Assembly (NCBI RefSeq): GCF_004001325.1
Contig: NZ_AP018722.1
Span: 124,001-188,000 of the forward strand
DNA length: 64,000 nucleotides
Direction of reading: 5' to 3'
From: Thiomicrorhabdus aquaedulcis
GTDB taxonomy: Bacteria > Pseudomonadota > Gammaproteobacteria > Thiomicrospirales > Thiomicrospiraceae
Shown here: one piece after another, positions 25,283 through 33,858 of the stretch
Layout: each line of letters begins with the position of its first letter
Numbering within the stretch: position 1 is the stretch's first letter
Position numbers and translations under genes: made by a program
The notes under the pieces: generated by a model
Told to the model about the DNA's origin: nothing
Databases searched by the model: none
What the model saw: only the letters and a program-made list of their open reading frames with translations

Positions 25283-27661
25283 TTAGGCGTTTTGCGCGTT
25301 ATAGAGCGTGATCAAAACTTGTTTTAATTGGTTTTCGACGTCGGCGCGGCCGGCGAGTTGGTGGGTGGTGGCGACGGTTGACCAGGGTTGTTTTTTAAGG
25401 ATTTTATCGCACCAAATGGCTTGGTGGCGATGTGATAAGGCGCTAAATTGCGCGGGTTGGTTTAGGCTAAAGTGCCATAACTGGCCGCTGATGCTCTCAA
25501 ATGGGCGTTGACCGTTGGCGTAGCCCATTATGGGTTGTAACGCGTCTGGGTGCGCGGCGTAACAAGACGCGCTCTCTAACGCATTTTGTAACGTGTTGTG
25601 TAACGCAGTTAATAACAGCCAAATAATGTCGGCTTCAAGCTCGTTAAGCGATTCGATTAGGTTGTGGGCAAATTGCTGGGCAAAGGCGATTTGACTGGGA
25701 CGCAGTGCGGCGTGGGCGGCTGAGTGCATGGGTTTTATCAGCACGGCATTGTGGGTGCCGCTGGCTTTGTCGCGTTTTACCCCCAGGTGATAGGGGGTGT
25801 AGCCTTGTTTAAGCCAAAACCGAACCAGGTCGGCGTGTGCGCCAAAGCTGGCGCTAAGGTAATCCACTTGCTGTTGTTGGGCGTGCGTTTGCCAGTGGTT
25901 GAGTAGGGCGTGGCCAATGCCTAAACGTTGGCATTGCGGATGCACGGCAATGCGCATGACGCGCCAGGTTCGCAGTGCCAATAACGCGTTGGCGGCGGTG
26001 TGATTGGCCAACAGTTGCGGCACCAAGTGGCCGTGCAGGCGTTGAGTGTGTTGGTGTGGTAATGGCCAATCGCCTTCGGCCACGCTGACCAAGACGCCGA
26101 CTATTTTGTGCTGAAAACGCGCGACCTCAATGCGTAGATTGGGGGCGTTAAGCAGCTGTTGTAAATCGTTGGGACTGGTTTGGTAATGCGCGTGCACCAG
26201 CAGGCTAAAGAGTTGGCTGAAGTCGCGCAAGGCCTCTTCATGGGCACTGTTCTGGGCGTTAAATAGGGCGTGAATGTCAAATGTGTCGACGGTTACGCAG
26301 TCTAAATTAAGCGCGTTGGGCAGCAGATCGTTGGGGCCAAACACCGATGTTTGGGCGTTTAGGCAGAGCGCACGTTCAATGGCGTGTTCCAGCGGGTCGT
26401 TGGCGTGATAGCGAATGGGCTGGGTTAAATGCACGCTTTTCCACTGCGGGGTTTGGCGTTGTAAGGTCTGTTTAAAGCGCAGTTCAAAACCCCGCCCCGA
26501 GCCTTCGTAGCCGTGCAGTGTGGTGGCAAACACCAAGCGATGATACTGTGCCAGCAGGGCGCTTAACATGGGTGTGGGCAGTTGCGCGGCTTCGTCTATC
26601 ATCAGCACGTCGGCGTTATTGGGCGTAAGCAACAGTTGGTCGGGGGCGATAAATTCTAGGGTTTTTAACTGCCCTTGGTACATAAAACTTACCCGACCTG
26701 GTGATTGGCTTAATTGGCTTAATGAACCGATGGCGTTGGATGGACTGTTTTGTGTGCTGCTTTGTGTACTCTGTTCAGCGCGTTTACATTGCAACCAGGT
26801 CTGGGTAAAGGCGCTGTGCAGTTGTTCCAATTTGGGGGCGGTCAGCACAATGTGCTGTTTGCCGGCCAGTAAACAGTCTATCGCCCCTAACCCTAATACA
26901 CTGCTTTTGCCGCGCCCACGATCGGCCGAAATAACCAATGGGCGTTTGCGATGCCCAAACGCCACTGAATGAATGGCTTGCAAAGCCGCGTGTTGGTCGG
27001 CGGTGGGCAAGGTGTCCTGCACGGCATGATGGGCGTTTAGGGTTTTAAGCTGTTGTAAGGCGTTTGACCAGGCCTGGTCAATGTGTTCGTCGTGTTGTTT
27101 TAGCCATAATACCGGGTGTTGGGATGGACTTTGCCATTGGTGAATTAAATACTCGTTAAAATACGACCAGGCCTGGTCAAGCGTGTAGGGCGTGTTTAAA
27201 AAGCGCGCGTTTTCAGGATTAACGGCGGTGCGCCAAATGTCCACAGGCGGTGTAAGCAATACCAGCAAGCCGCCGGCACGCACCATGCCCGACACCATTC
27301 CCAACTGGTTGGCGCTTAAGCCTTGCGAGGCGTCCAGCAAAACACCGTCTACTTCTTGGCCTAAACGGTGCGCTAAAGACGCGCCGCTCACGGTAGTAAT
27401 GTGGGCGTGTTCTGTTAAGTGTGCGGGGTTAAGTGTTGGGTTGAATTCTGGATTAAATTCTGTGTTAAATTCTGGGTTAAGCGGCAAACTCAGCCAGTGT
27501 GTGGGGGTTTGCGCCAAGCGATGTTGCGCGCTAAACAGAGCGTTTAACACAGTGTTTTGCCAGGTTACCTCGCCGCTTAACACCACCCACAAGCGATGGC
27601 GTTGGGTGTGTAAGGTGTGCAACAACGTGTAAAAATCATCTGACCAGGCCTGGTTGTTCAT
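25283..27661 (-). CDS. tmcA: tRNA(Met) cytidine acetyltransferase
   Basis: 792 residues. It makes N4-acetylcytidine at the wobble base of elongator tRNA-Met. An N-terminal domain precedes an RNA helicase module with Walker A ISADRGRGKSS and Walker B VLMIDEAAQL, then a GNAT acetyltransferase domain with the acetyl-CoA loop HPQCQRLGIGHALL, and a C-terminal tRNA-binding part. Longer than E. coli TmcA (~670), partly through repeat-derived insertions such as the NPEF/NTEF series at ~residues 60-75. Three palindrome copies code for NQAWS, DQAWS and DQAWS. Confidence 0.93.
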   Translation of the reverse strand: MNNQAWSDDFYTLLHTLHTQRHRLWVVLSGEVTWQNTVLNALFSAQHRLAQTPTHWLSLPLNPEFNTEFNPEFNPTLNPAHLTEHAHITTVSGASLAHRLGQEVDGVLLDASQGLSANQLGMVSGMVRAGGLLVLLTPPVDIWRTAVNPENARFLNTPYTLDQAWSYFNEYLIHQWQSPSQHPVLWLKQHDEHIDQAWSNALQQLKTLNAHHAVQDTLPTADQHAALQAIHSVAFGHRKRPLVISADRGRGKSSVLGLGAIDCLLAGKQHIVLTAPKLEQLHSAFTQTWLQCKRAEQSTQSSTQNSPSNAIGSLSQLSQSPGRVSFMYQGQLKTLEFIAPDQLLLTPNNADVLMIDEAAQLPTPMLSALLAQYHRLVFATTLHGYEGSGRGFELRFKQTLQRQTPQWKSVHLTQPIRYHANDPLEHAIERALCLNAQTSVFGPNDLLPNALNLDCVTVDTFDIHALFNAQNSAHEEALRDFSQLFSLLVHAHYQTSPNDLQQLLNAPNLRIEVARFQHKIVGVLVSVAEGDWPLPHQHTQRLHGHLVPQLLANHTAANALLALRTWRVMRIAVHPQCQRLGIGHALLNHWQTHAQQQQVDYLSASFGAHADLVRFWLKQGYTPYHLGVKRDKASGTHNAVLIKPMHSAAHAALRPSQIAFAQQFAHNLIESLNELEADIIWLLLTALHNTLQNALESASCYAAHPDALQPIMGYANGQRPFESISGQLWHFSLNQPAQFSALSHRHQAIWCDKILKKQPWSTVATTHQLAGRADVENQLKQVLITLYNAQNA
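27067..27078. repeat. ACCAGGCCTGGT palindrome in tmcA (1)
   Basis: Exact copy; read on the minus strand as Asp-Gln-Ala-Trp. Confidence 0.95.
27166..27177. repeat. ACCAGGCCTGGT palindrome in tmcA (2)
   Basis: Exact copy 99 bp from the previous one; again Asp-Gln-Ala-Trp. Confidence 0.95.
27438..27485 (-). repeat. 12-nt tandem repeat in tmcA
   Basis: Four units near GGGTTAAATTCT, coding the four-residue periodic series NPEF-NTEF-NPEF-NPTL. Confidence 0.85.
27643..27654. repeat. ACCAGGCCTGGT palindrome at the start of tmcA
   Basis: Exact copy covering codons 3-6 of tmcA (Asn-Gln-Ala-Trp context). Confidence 0.95.
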
Positions 27662-27681
27662 GCATTCCTCCTAAAAAACTT

Positions 27682-27841
27682 GAGACCTTTGCACGAGTGA
27701 GGTGCGAAATAAAAATGAGGGAAAATTTTGCCTGATTGCGGCGGAAAACGCAGTGAATAGCTGGCTATTCGCAAGTTTTTCAACAAAAATCAGGTGAATT
27801 TTAACCATTTTTATTCGTGCATACACTCGTGCAAAGGTCTC
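27682..27841. mobile_element. MITE, copy 1
   Basis: A 160-bp non-coding element with terminal inverted repeats GAGACCTTTGCACGAG/CTCGTGCAAAGGTCTC and an internal hairpin GAATAG-CTGG-CTATTC. It is closely similar along its whole length to 59991-60149, in the same orientation. No transposase. The ends resemble those of IS5-family IS1106-type elements from memory. No clear target duplication is seen at this copy. It lies between tmcA and mnmC, ending 39 bases before the mnmC start, with a TATAAT at 27843-27848 just outside the end. Confidence 0.88.
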
Positions 27842-27880
27842 TTATAATAGCTTCATTTTAGACCAATTTACGAGCAACCC

Positions 27881-29911
27881 TTGACCATTACAACCCAATT
27901 CTTGACCGAACCAGCGGCGCTGTGTATTCAATACAATGATTTAACGCGGCGTTTTAAAGCGCTGAGTCAACCCTCTGGGTCAACGACCTTTCGAATCGCG
28001 CAAACCGGTTTTGGTGATGGACGGCTTTTTTTAGCCCTTGCCCAGCACTGGTTAGAGCACGCACCCGCGCAGGCGCAACTGCATTACATGGCGTTTGAAC
28101 CACAGTCTTTGAACGTTCAAGATTGGCCGCAATCGTCGCCTGCAAACCCCTTGGCTGACGCGTTGCGTGCGCAGTATCCAAACCCATTACCCGGCTGGCA
28201 CGACGTTTGGTTGGCCGAAAATAAAATTCGCCTAACCTTGTGGTTGGGCGATGTGCAACGTGGTTTGCAAGAGTGCGATGGCGCAAATGGCTCTAAAGTA
28301 GACGCGTGGTGGCTGGACGCGAACGACTTCCAAGATTCGTCGAGCGTGCTTTCGCCCGCGCTGTATCAGCAAATGGCGCGTTTAAGTCATGCCAGCACCA
28401 CCTTTCTCAGCGTGGGTGCAACCGACGCAGTGCGCGATGGCTTAAGTGCTGCTGGTTTTTTGGTGCAAAACGCCACCGCTACTGCAAATGCCAACGAGTT
28501 AGAGTCGAAACTCTGTTTTGGCCAATTACGGCAAACACGGCCGTTTAGTTTAAAAGCCCCGTGGTTTGCCAGGCCTGAGCCGGTATGCTCGCAACTCAAC
28601 ATGCCATCGAACGTGCAATCAAACACGCAATCCAATGCCCTGCCCCGTAACGCCATTGTGGTGGGGGCAGGATTGGCGGGGGCGAGTGTGGCGCGCGCCT
28701 TGGCCAATGCGGGTTGGCAGGTGACCGTGTTAGAAGCCGATGAATGTGTGGCTAGTCAAGCGTCGGGCAATTTGGCCGGCACGGTGCATCCCTTAATTAC
28801 CGCCGATTGGAACTTACGCAGTCAATGGTATTTGCAAGGCTTTGAAGCGACCTTGCGCGCGCTGCAACCCGCTTTACAGCGCGGCCAACTCCGGGGTGAA
28901 TTAAACGGTTTGATTCAACTTTTGGTCACGCAAACCAGTTTAGAGCGCGTGCAAGACGCGTTTAGGCGGGTGGGTTTGCCCCCGTCGTTAGCGCAATGGC
29001 AGTCGGCTCAACAGGCCAGTCAAACCTTAGGCACGTTAGCGGCCGTGCCGGGCGTGTTTTTTCCGCAAGGCGGTTGGTTGCATCCCCAATCGGTGGTGAA
29101 CTTTTGCCTGGCGCATCCGGCCATAGCCGTAAAAACCGCGCACCGCGTCACCGATTTTAGGCGTACAGACGTGGCAGAGCGCGAGTCAAACACCTGGACG
29201 GTCATCACCCCAGCAGCCACCTTTACCGCTCACGTTTTGGTGTTTGCCACCGGCGGTTTGTCCAACGAGCTTAACGCACGGTTGCACTTGCCCATTCGAC
29301 CGGTAAAAGGCCAGGTAACTCATTTAAGTGCCGCACAGCAAACCACGCCGTTAAAGTGCCCGGTCACGCACGCTGGGTATTCGTCGCCGTGCGGTGACGG
29401 CTTGGCGGTCACCGGTGCAACGTTTGAAGCGCCCGACATGAGTCAAATCCTGTCCATGCAAGGTCACGACATTAACCTAAGCAACGCCGCGGCCGCATTG
29501 CCCGAGTGGTTGAAGCCGGCGGCAGACATGCTAAGCCTGCCAAACGCGTTACACACGTTAAGCAATGAGTCTGGGCGCATTGCCTTTAGACCCACCACGC
29601 CCGATCACTTGCCCATTATGGGTGCAGTACCCGATTGGGATTGGATGAACCGTACCTATTTATCGCAGTCGCACACGCACGCGGTGTACCGTTATGCGCC
29701 CCAGCGTTATCAACCGGGATTGTTTGTGTCAAACGGTCATGGGCCACGCGGGTTAATGTCGGTGTTTTTAGCGGCCGAATCGATTGTGGCCGACGTGCAA
29801 GGCCACGCGTTGGTGCAGCCGCTGGCGTTGTATCACGCCAGTCATCCTGCGCGGTTTGCCATTAGAGCCTGGCGCAGCGGGCAAAGCACGCCGACGGTTT
29901 TGGACGATTAA
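27881..29911 (+). CDS. mnmC: MnmC-like tRNA mnm5s2U methyltransferase/FAD oxidoreductase
   Basis: 676 residues from a TTG start. The C-terminal two thirds are a normal FAD oxidoreductase: AIVVGAGLAGASVARAL, ASGNLAGTVHPLI, and a late SNGHGPRGLMSVFLAAE. The N-terminal methyltransferase part keeps the SAM loop (TGFGDGRLFLAL) and VDAWWLDA, but the family motif DGFAPAKNP is replaced by DANDFQDSS, and the usual N-terminal ~20 residues with a GLEET-like motif are missing. The oxidoreductase step (cmnm5 to nm5) is probably kept; methylation is doubtful. The start is uncertain: there is no good ribosome site, and an in-frame stop occurs at 27848 just after the MITE. Confidence 0.82.
   Translation: MTITTQFLTEPAALCIQYNDLTRRFKALSQPSGSTTFRIAQTGFGDGRLFLALAQHWLEHAPAQAQLHYMAFEPQSLNVQDWPQSSPANPLADALRAQYPNPLPGWHDVWLAENKIRLTLWLGDVQRGLQECDGANGSKVDAWWLDANDFQDSSSVLSPALYQQMARLSHASTTFLSVGATDAVRDGLSAAGFLVQNATATANANELESKLCFGQLRQTRPFSLKAPWFARPEPVCSQLNMPSNVQSNTQSNALPRNAIVVGAGLAGASVARALANAGWQVTVLEADECVASQASGNLAGTVHPLITADWNLRSQWYLQGFEATLRALQPALQRGQLRGELNGLIQLLVTQTSLERVQDAFRRVGLPPSLAQWQSAQQASQTLGTLAAVPGVFFPQGGWLHPQSVVNFCLAHPAIAVKTAHRVTDFRRTDVAERESNTWTVITPAATFTAHVLVFATGGLSNELNARLHLPIRPVKGQVTHLSAAQQTTPLKCPVTHAGYSSPCGDGLAVTGATFEAPDMSQILSMQGHDINLSNAAAALPEWLKPAADMLSLPNALHTLSNESGRIAFRPTTPDHLPIMGAVPDWDWMNRTYLSQSHTHAVYRYAPQRYQPGLFVSNGHGPRGLMSVFLAAESIVADVQGHALVQPLALYHASHPARFAIRAWRSGQSTPTVLDD
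28568..28579. repeat. Partial palindrome GCCAGGCCTGAG in mnmC
   Basis: Nine core bases match (CCAGGCCTG); a possible decayed copy. Confidence 0.35.
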
Positions 29912-29913
29912 TG

Positions 29914-29944
29914 TTGTGGCCAGAAGAGTCACTTTCTATATAAT
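29914..29944 (+). promoter_or_regulatory. Candidate sigma70 promoter of the small membrane-protein gene
   Basis: TTGTGG at 29914-29919 and TATAAT at 29939-29944 with a 19-bp spacer, 31 bases before the start of the next gene. Confidence 0.4.
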
Positions 29945-29974
29945 GACCCGCACACCCATCTTGAGGAACATCTT

Positions 29975-30184
29975 ATGTATTTATTTGGAAAAATCAGTCT
30001 GATTATTTGGATTGTTATTATTGTGTCGTTGGCCATTATGTTTGATTGGTACGGCAGTCGTGAATTGGCGCAAACTGGGCTAGAAAAAACCCAAGAAGCG
30101 GTCGAAAAACTCTCCGAAACCGGCGATCACATGCAAGGCGCGTTGGACGTGATTAAAGAAGAAAAAGAGAAAATGACCGAGTGA
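29975..30184 (+). CDS. Small single-pass membrane protein, 69 aa
   Basis: One N-terminal membrane helix (~residues 5-23, ISLIIWIVIIVSLAIMF), then a charged amphipathic stretch (ELAQTGLEKTQEAVEKLSETGDH) likely forming a helix or coiled coil in the cytoplasm or periplasm. GAGGA lies eight bases before ATG. I do not recognise the family. Confidence 0.75.
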   Translation: MYLFGKISLIIWIVIIVSLAIMFDWYGSRELAQTGLEKTQEAVEKLSETGDHMQGALDVIKEEKEKMTE

Positions 30185-30189
30185 TATAG

Positions 30190-30222
30190 GTTGGCGAGAT
30201 GTTGGCGAGATGTTGACGAGGC
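30190..30222 (+). repeat. 11-nt tandem repeat running into a palindrome
   Basis: GTTGGCGAGAT twice, then GTTGACGAGGC; a fourth partial unit forms the left arm of the palindrome at 30218-30247. Confidence 0.85.
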
Positions 30223-30247
30223 GTTGACCAGGCCTGGTCAACGCCTC
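30218..30247. terminator. 30-nt perfect palindrome between convergent genes
   Basis: GAGGCGTTGACCAGG/CCTGGTCAACGCCTC, containing the 12-bp palindrome at 30227-30238. It separates the small membrane-protein gene and thiD; no strong T-tract follows. Confidence 0.85.
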
Positions 30248-30248
30248 A

Positions 30249-31160
30249 TCAACGCACTGCGTAAAAGTGGTTGAGTCCGCCGTGGCGGCTGTTGTCTTTG
30301 TCGCTGTGGCCTGTGTTGTTATTAATATTAAGGTATCGCGGCTGTGCGTTGTGCGCGTGGCTAAGGGCGTTAAACAGATAGGTTTTGGCGTTTTGTACGG
30401 CGTTTATTAAGGGCTGGCCTTTGGCCAGTTCGGTGGCCAATGCCGACGCGAGCGTACAGCCCGTGCCGTGCGTGTGCGGGGTGTTAAGGCGTGCGGTGGC
30501 AAAGGTGTGATGGGGATTTAAAGTGCCTTGTTGGCTTAACATCACCAAATAGTCAATGGCGTGTGGCTCAACGCTGTGCCCGCCTTTAATGAGCACATTG
30601 GGCACGCCCAGGGCAAAAAAGCCTTGCGCCATCTGCTCAATTTCGCCGGCTTGGCCTTTAAACTGCGCGTTGAGCAACCGATTGACCTCGGGCACATTGG
30701 GGGTGAGCACGGTGGAAAGCGGCAAAATGTCCTGAATAAATAAATCCAGCGCGCTGGGTTCGAGCAATGCCCGCCCACTGCTGCTGACCAGTACGGGGTC
30801 TACCACCACGTGAACGTGCGGGTGTTGCTGACAGTAAGGCTGCAAAAAGGTCAAAATCACTTCAATGGTGGCGTGGTTGGCGAGCATGCCCATTTTAATG
30901 GCGTGGGGTTGATAATCGTCAAAAATGGCCTGCAATTGCGCTTTAATAACGTGCGCGGGCAAAGGGTGCACACTGTGCACGCCACGGCTGTTTTGCGCAG
31001 TAATGGCGGTGGGTACGGTTAACGCATAGCCTTGCAGGGCACTGATGGTTTTTAAATCGGCCTGCAATCCTGCACCGCCCGAACCGTCTGAGCCGGACAG
31101 GGTAAGCACAGTGGGCAAGGCGTGCGCCGCGTCGTTAACGTTTGAGTGGGAGTGTGTCAT
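30249..31160 (-). CDS. thiD: Hydroxymethylpyrimidine/phosphomethylpyrimidine kinase
   Basis: About 303 residues. Ribokinase-fold enzyme phosphorylating HMP and HMP-P for thiamine synthesis. Motifs LSGSDGSGGAGLQADLKT, ITAQNSRGV, KMGMLAN and the C-terminal HGTGCTLASALA anion hole are clear. ATG 31160 is chosen; an upstream TTG is in frame but has no support. A His/Asn-rich C-terminal tail (YLNINNNTGHSDKDNS) is unusual. Confidence 0.94.
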   Translation of the reverse strand: MTHSHSNVNDAAHALPTVLTLSGSDGSGGAGLQADLKTISALQGYALTVPTAITAQNSRGVHSVHPLPAHVIKAQLQAIFDDYQPHAIKMGMLANHATIEVILTFLQPYCQQHPHVHVVVDPVLVSSSGRALLEPSALDLFIQDILPLSTVLTPNVPEVNRLLNAQFKGQAGEIEQMAQGFFALGVPNVLIKGGHSVEPHAIDYLVMLSQQGTLNPHHTFATARLNTPHTHGTGCTLASALATELAKGQPLINAVQNAKTYLFNALSHAHNAQPRYLNINNNTGHSDKDNSRHGGLNHFYAVR

Positions 31161-31270
31161 GCCCACATCATACAAAGAGCTTGGGGCTGGGTCAATTACG
31201 GTGCCCTAAAGGTCGCTCTTTATTTTTAATGCATTTTTAACGTGTTTTTTATGAGCGTTTAAGGGTTTAT

Positions 31271-33070
31271 ATGGTTGTTTACACTCAATTTGGATGGACA
31301 GTGATTGTTGCGTTAAGTGCGTTGGCGCTGCTGTGTGCCGGAGTCGGTTGGGTGCTGTGGGCACAATTAAAACGCGCAGCCGCAGAGCAAACAGTCCAAC
31401 GTCAAGCAACGCACACGGCACGGGTAGCCCAACAAAACAGTGAACAGCAAGTTAAAGAGTTGCAAGCACAGTTAGCGGCTATGCAGGCCTTGCACACCAC
31501 TTCGGTAAATGAATCTAATAGCAAATCGGCTTTTTTAGCCAATGTAATGCACAGCGTGGCCGAGCCCATGCAGGCCATTGTTACCCAAACCGAAACCTTG
31601 TTAAACAGCACCTTAAATGAGTCGCAACGTCACGCTGTGCAAACGGTACTGCAGCGTTCGCAATGGGCGTCTAAGACCGTAGAGAATTGGCGCGAATTTT
31701 TGACGGTTGATGCCGGACAGGCGTGCATCAAACACGAACCGATGGCGTTGTTGCCAGTGGTTGAAAGCGCCTTAGAACACCTGGCCGACCAGGCTTACAG
31801 TAAAGGTTTGCGCTTGGGGTATTTTATTGACCCACAGATGCCCCGTGTTATTTTGGCCGACGAAACTCGTGTGCGCCAAATGCTGCTTATTTTGCTTGAA
31901 AACGCCATTAAATACACTCAACAGGGCGATGTAACGCTGACCATCAGCATGACTTGGGCAAAACAAAGTGGGCAATTTATTGAGTTTGCCATAGCAGACA
32001 GTGGCGCAGGCATGAGCCCAACCGCTCAGGCGACTTTATTTGAAGCTTTTTGGCAAGCCGATGCTTTGAGTGTTACGCCGCTTACCAAAGCCCGAACTGG
32101 CTTAAGTTTATGCAAATTGTTGGTGAATTTAATGCAAGGTTATATTGGCGTGCAAAGCCAAGAGCATCAAGGCACACGCATTTGGTTTAAATTGCCTTTG
32201 CAGCCGTTTGACGCACACCCGTGTTTAGAACCCGCACCCCTTAGAGTGGTGGTGGCTATTTTATTGCCTGACGATGCGTTTACCGCCAAAGTGGTTAAGC
32301 AATTAGGGCAGTTAAACGTGACGTTGCTGGTGTATTCGAGTACGGCGGTGTTGCTTAAGGCGTTAGAAAAAGGCGAACTGGCGCACGTTCATGTTATCTC
32401 AATTGACATGGTTACGTTAGAGCAGACTCCGCAAGAGGCGCCTGCGTTAATGGCCAGTTTGGCGCAGGTTACCCAAACAGTGGCGTGGGTAATGACGCCT
32501 AAACAACAAGAGCTTAACGCCACAGAGGTGTTAACCCAGGCCAATCGCATGCTGATGCTTAAGCCGTTAAAATGGTCTTTGTTTACACAAATTTTACGTA
32601 AGCTTACTTTTGAGCCAATGATGGATCAGTCCATGGCCGCCTTACCAAAACGCGGCGATTTAGCGTTAAAAGTTTTGTTGGTTGAAGACGATTTGGTCAG
32701 TCAAAAAGTGGCAATGGCACTGCTTCGTAACATGGGGTTTTTGGTAGATTTGGTCAATAATGGCACGCAAGCACTGCATTATTTGGCACACACGCCTTGT
32801 GATGTGGTGTTAATCGATTGCCAGATGATGAACCTTGAGGGCTATAACATAGTTCGCAAGTGGCGCGAACAAGAGCGCGCATCATCGCTTAAGGGTACTC
32901 TTTCTAAGCCCTTGGTAATACTTGGCATGCACAGTGCCGTGCCTTCTGACGACGCGCTCAGTATGGCAGACATTGCAGCAGACGTTAAGGCCGCGGGCAT
33001 GAACGATTGGTTAACCAAACCTTTGCGCGGGCCAGAGTTACATCAAAAAATAAATCAGTTTTTAAGCTAA
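31271..33070 (+). CDS. Hybrid sensor histidine kinase with receiver domain
   Basis: 599 residues. One N-terminal membrane helix (~10-32), a short coiled coil, a HisKA domain whose H-box reads FLANVMHSVAEPM (His kept), an HATPase domain with N-box LLENAIKYTQ and G-box IADSGAGMS, a degenerate receiver-like region (~315-430) and a C-terminal receiver domain (~470-595) with VLLVEDD and the phosphoacceptor Asp in VVLIDCQMM. No sensory domain outside the membrane. BarA/ArcB-like phosphorelay layout without an Hpt domain. The target is not identifiable. Confidence 0.88.
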   Translation: MVVYTQFGWTVIVALSALALLCAGVGWVLWAQLKRAAAEQTVQRQATHTARVAQQNSEQQVKELQAQLAAMQALHTTSVNESNSKSAFLANVMHSVAEPMQAIVTQTETLLNSTLNESQRHAVQTVLQRSQWASKTVENWREFLTVDAGQACIKHEPMALLPVVESALEHLADQAYSKGLRLGYFIDPQMPRVILADETRVRQMLLILLENAIKYTQQGDVTLTISMTWAKQSGQFIEFAIADSGAGMSPTAQATLFEAFWQADALSVTPLTKARTGLSLCKLLVNLMQGYIGVQSQEHQGTRIWFKLPLQPFDAHPCLEPAPLRVVVAILLPDDAFTAKVVKQLGQLNVTLLVYSSTAVLLKALEKGELAHVHVISIDMVTLEQTPQEAPALMASLAQVTQTVAWVMTPKQQELNATEVLTQANRMLMLKPLKWSLFTQILRKLTFEPMMDQSMAALPKRGDLALKVLLVEDDLVSQKVAMALLRNMGFLVDLVNNGTQALHYLAHTPCDVVLIDCQMMNLEGYNIVRKWREQERASSLKGTLSKPLVILGMHSAVPSDDALSMADIAADVKAAGMNDWLTKPLRGPELHQKINQFLS

Positions 33071-33093
33071 ATCGCTATGGGGAGCACACATTT

Positions 33094-33858
33094 ATGACAA
33101 CACCGCGTATTGGATTAATGATTATTGGTGATGAAATTTTGTCCAGCAAACGCCAAGACAAGCATTTGGCGCAAGCCAATGAACTGCTTAAACCCAGAGG
33201 TTTGGCTGTTAGTTGGGTAAAAATATTGGGCGATGAACCCAGTTTGCTGCAAGAAAATTTGCAACAGAGTTTTGCACAGGCGCAAGCGCAAACCGACATA
33301 GTGTTTTGTTTTGGCGGCATTGGCGCTACCCCCGACGACCGTACTCGTCAATGTGCGGCGCAGGCGTTAAAGTTGCCATTAGTACGCCACCCCGAAGCGG
33401 TCGCCGAAATTGAAGCGCAGTTTGGTGAGGCGGCCTATCCGCAGCGCATTCACATGGCCGAGTACCCAGCGGGTGCGGCCATTATTCCCAATTTTTACAA
33501 TCGAGTACCGGGGTTCTCAATTGAACACCACCATTTTATGCCAGGGTTTCCGATGATGGCCAAACCCATGATGGAGTGGGTGCTTAACACCTATTACGCG
33601 CATTTAACCCAATCGCCCACCATCGAAAAAGCCATTCGGTTAATCGATGGTCAAGAGTCGGAGTGGGTCGAGTTTATGGAGCAATTTGAGGTTGAATTTC
33701 CGACGTTGCGCTTGTTTAGTTTGCCCAGTATTGACGCCGATCATAAACGCACCATCGATTTGGGGGTGGAAGGCTTAGAAGAGCAAGCGGTAGCCGGTTA
33801 TAAAAAATTAGTGGCCGAAGCGCAACGACGCGGTTGCCAGTGGCAGGCGCTGTTATGA
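33094..33858 (+). CDS. Molybdopterin-binding-fold (MoCF/CinA-like) protein
   Basis: About 254 residues. The N-terminal ~170 residues have the MoaB/MogA/CinA-N fold: GLMIIGDEILSSKRQD and FCFGGIGATPDDRTRQ. There is no CinA C-terminal deamidase, so this is a stand-alone COG1058 protein. ATG 33094 is chosen over upstream in-frame codons because GGGGAG lies 10 bases before it and because the family begins at this point. The stop overlaps the next gene (ATGA). Confidence 0.85.
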   Translation: MTTPRIGLMIIGDEILSSKRQDKHLAQANELLKPRGLAVSWVKILGDEPSLLQENLQQSFAQAQAQTDIVFCFGGIGATPDDRTRQCAAQALKLPLVRHPEAVAEIEAQFGEAAYPQRIHMAEYPAGAAIIPNFYNRVPGFSIEHHHFMPGFPMMAKPMMEWVLNTYYAHLTQSPTIEKAIRLIDGQESEWVEFMEQFEVEFPTLRLFSLPSIDADHKRTIDLGVEGLEEQAVAGYKKLVAEAQRRGCQWQALL

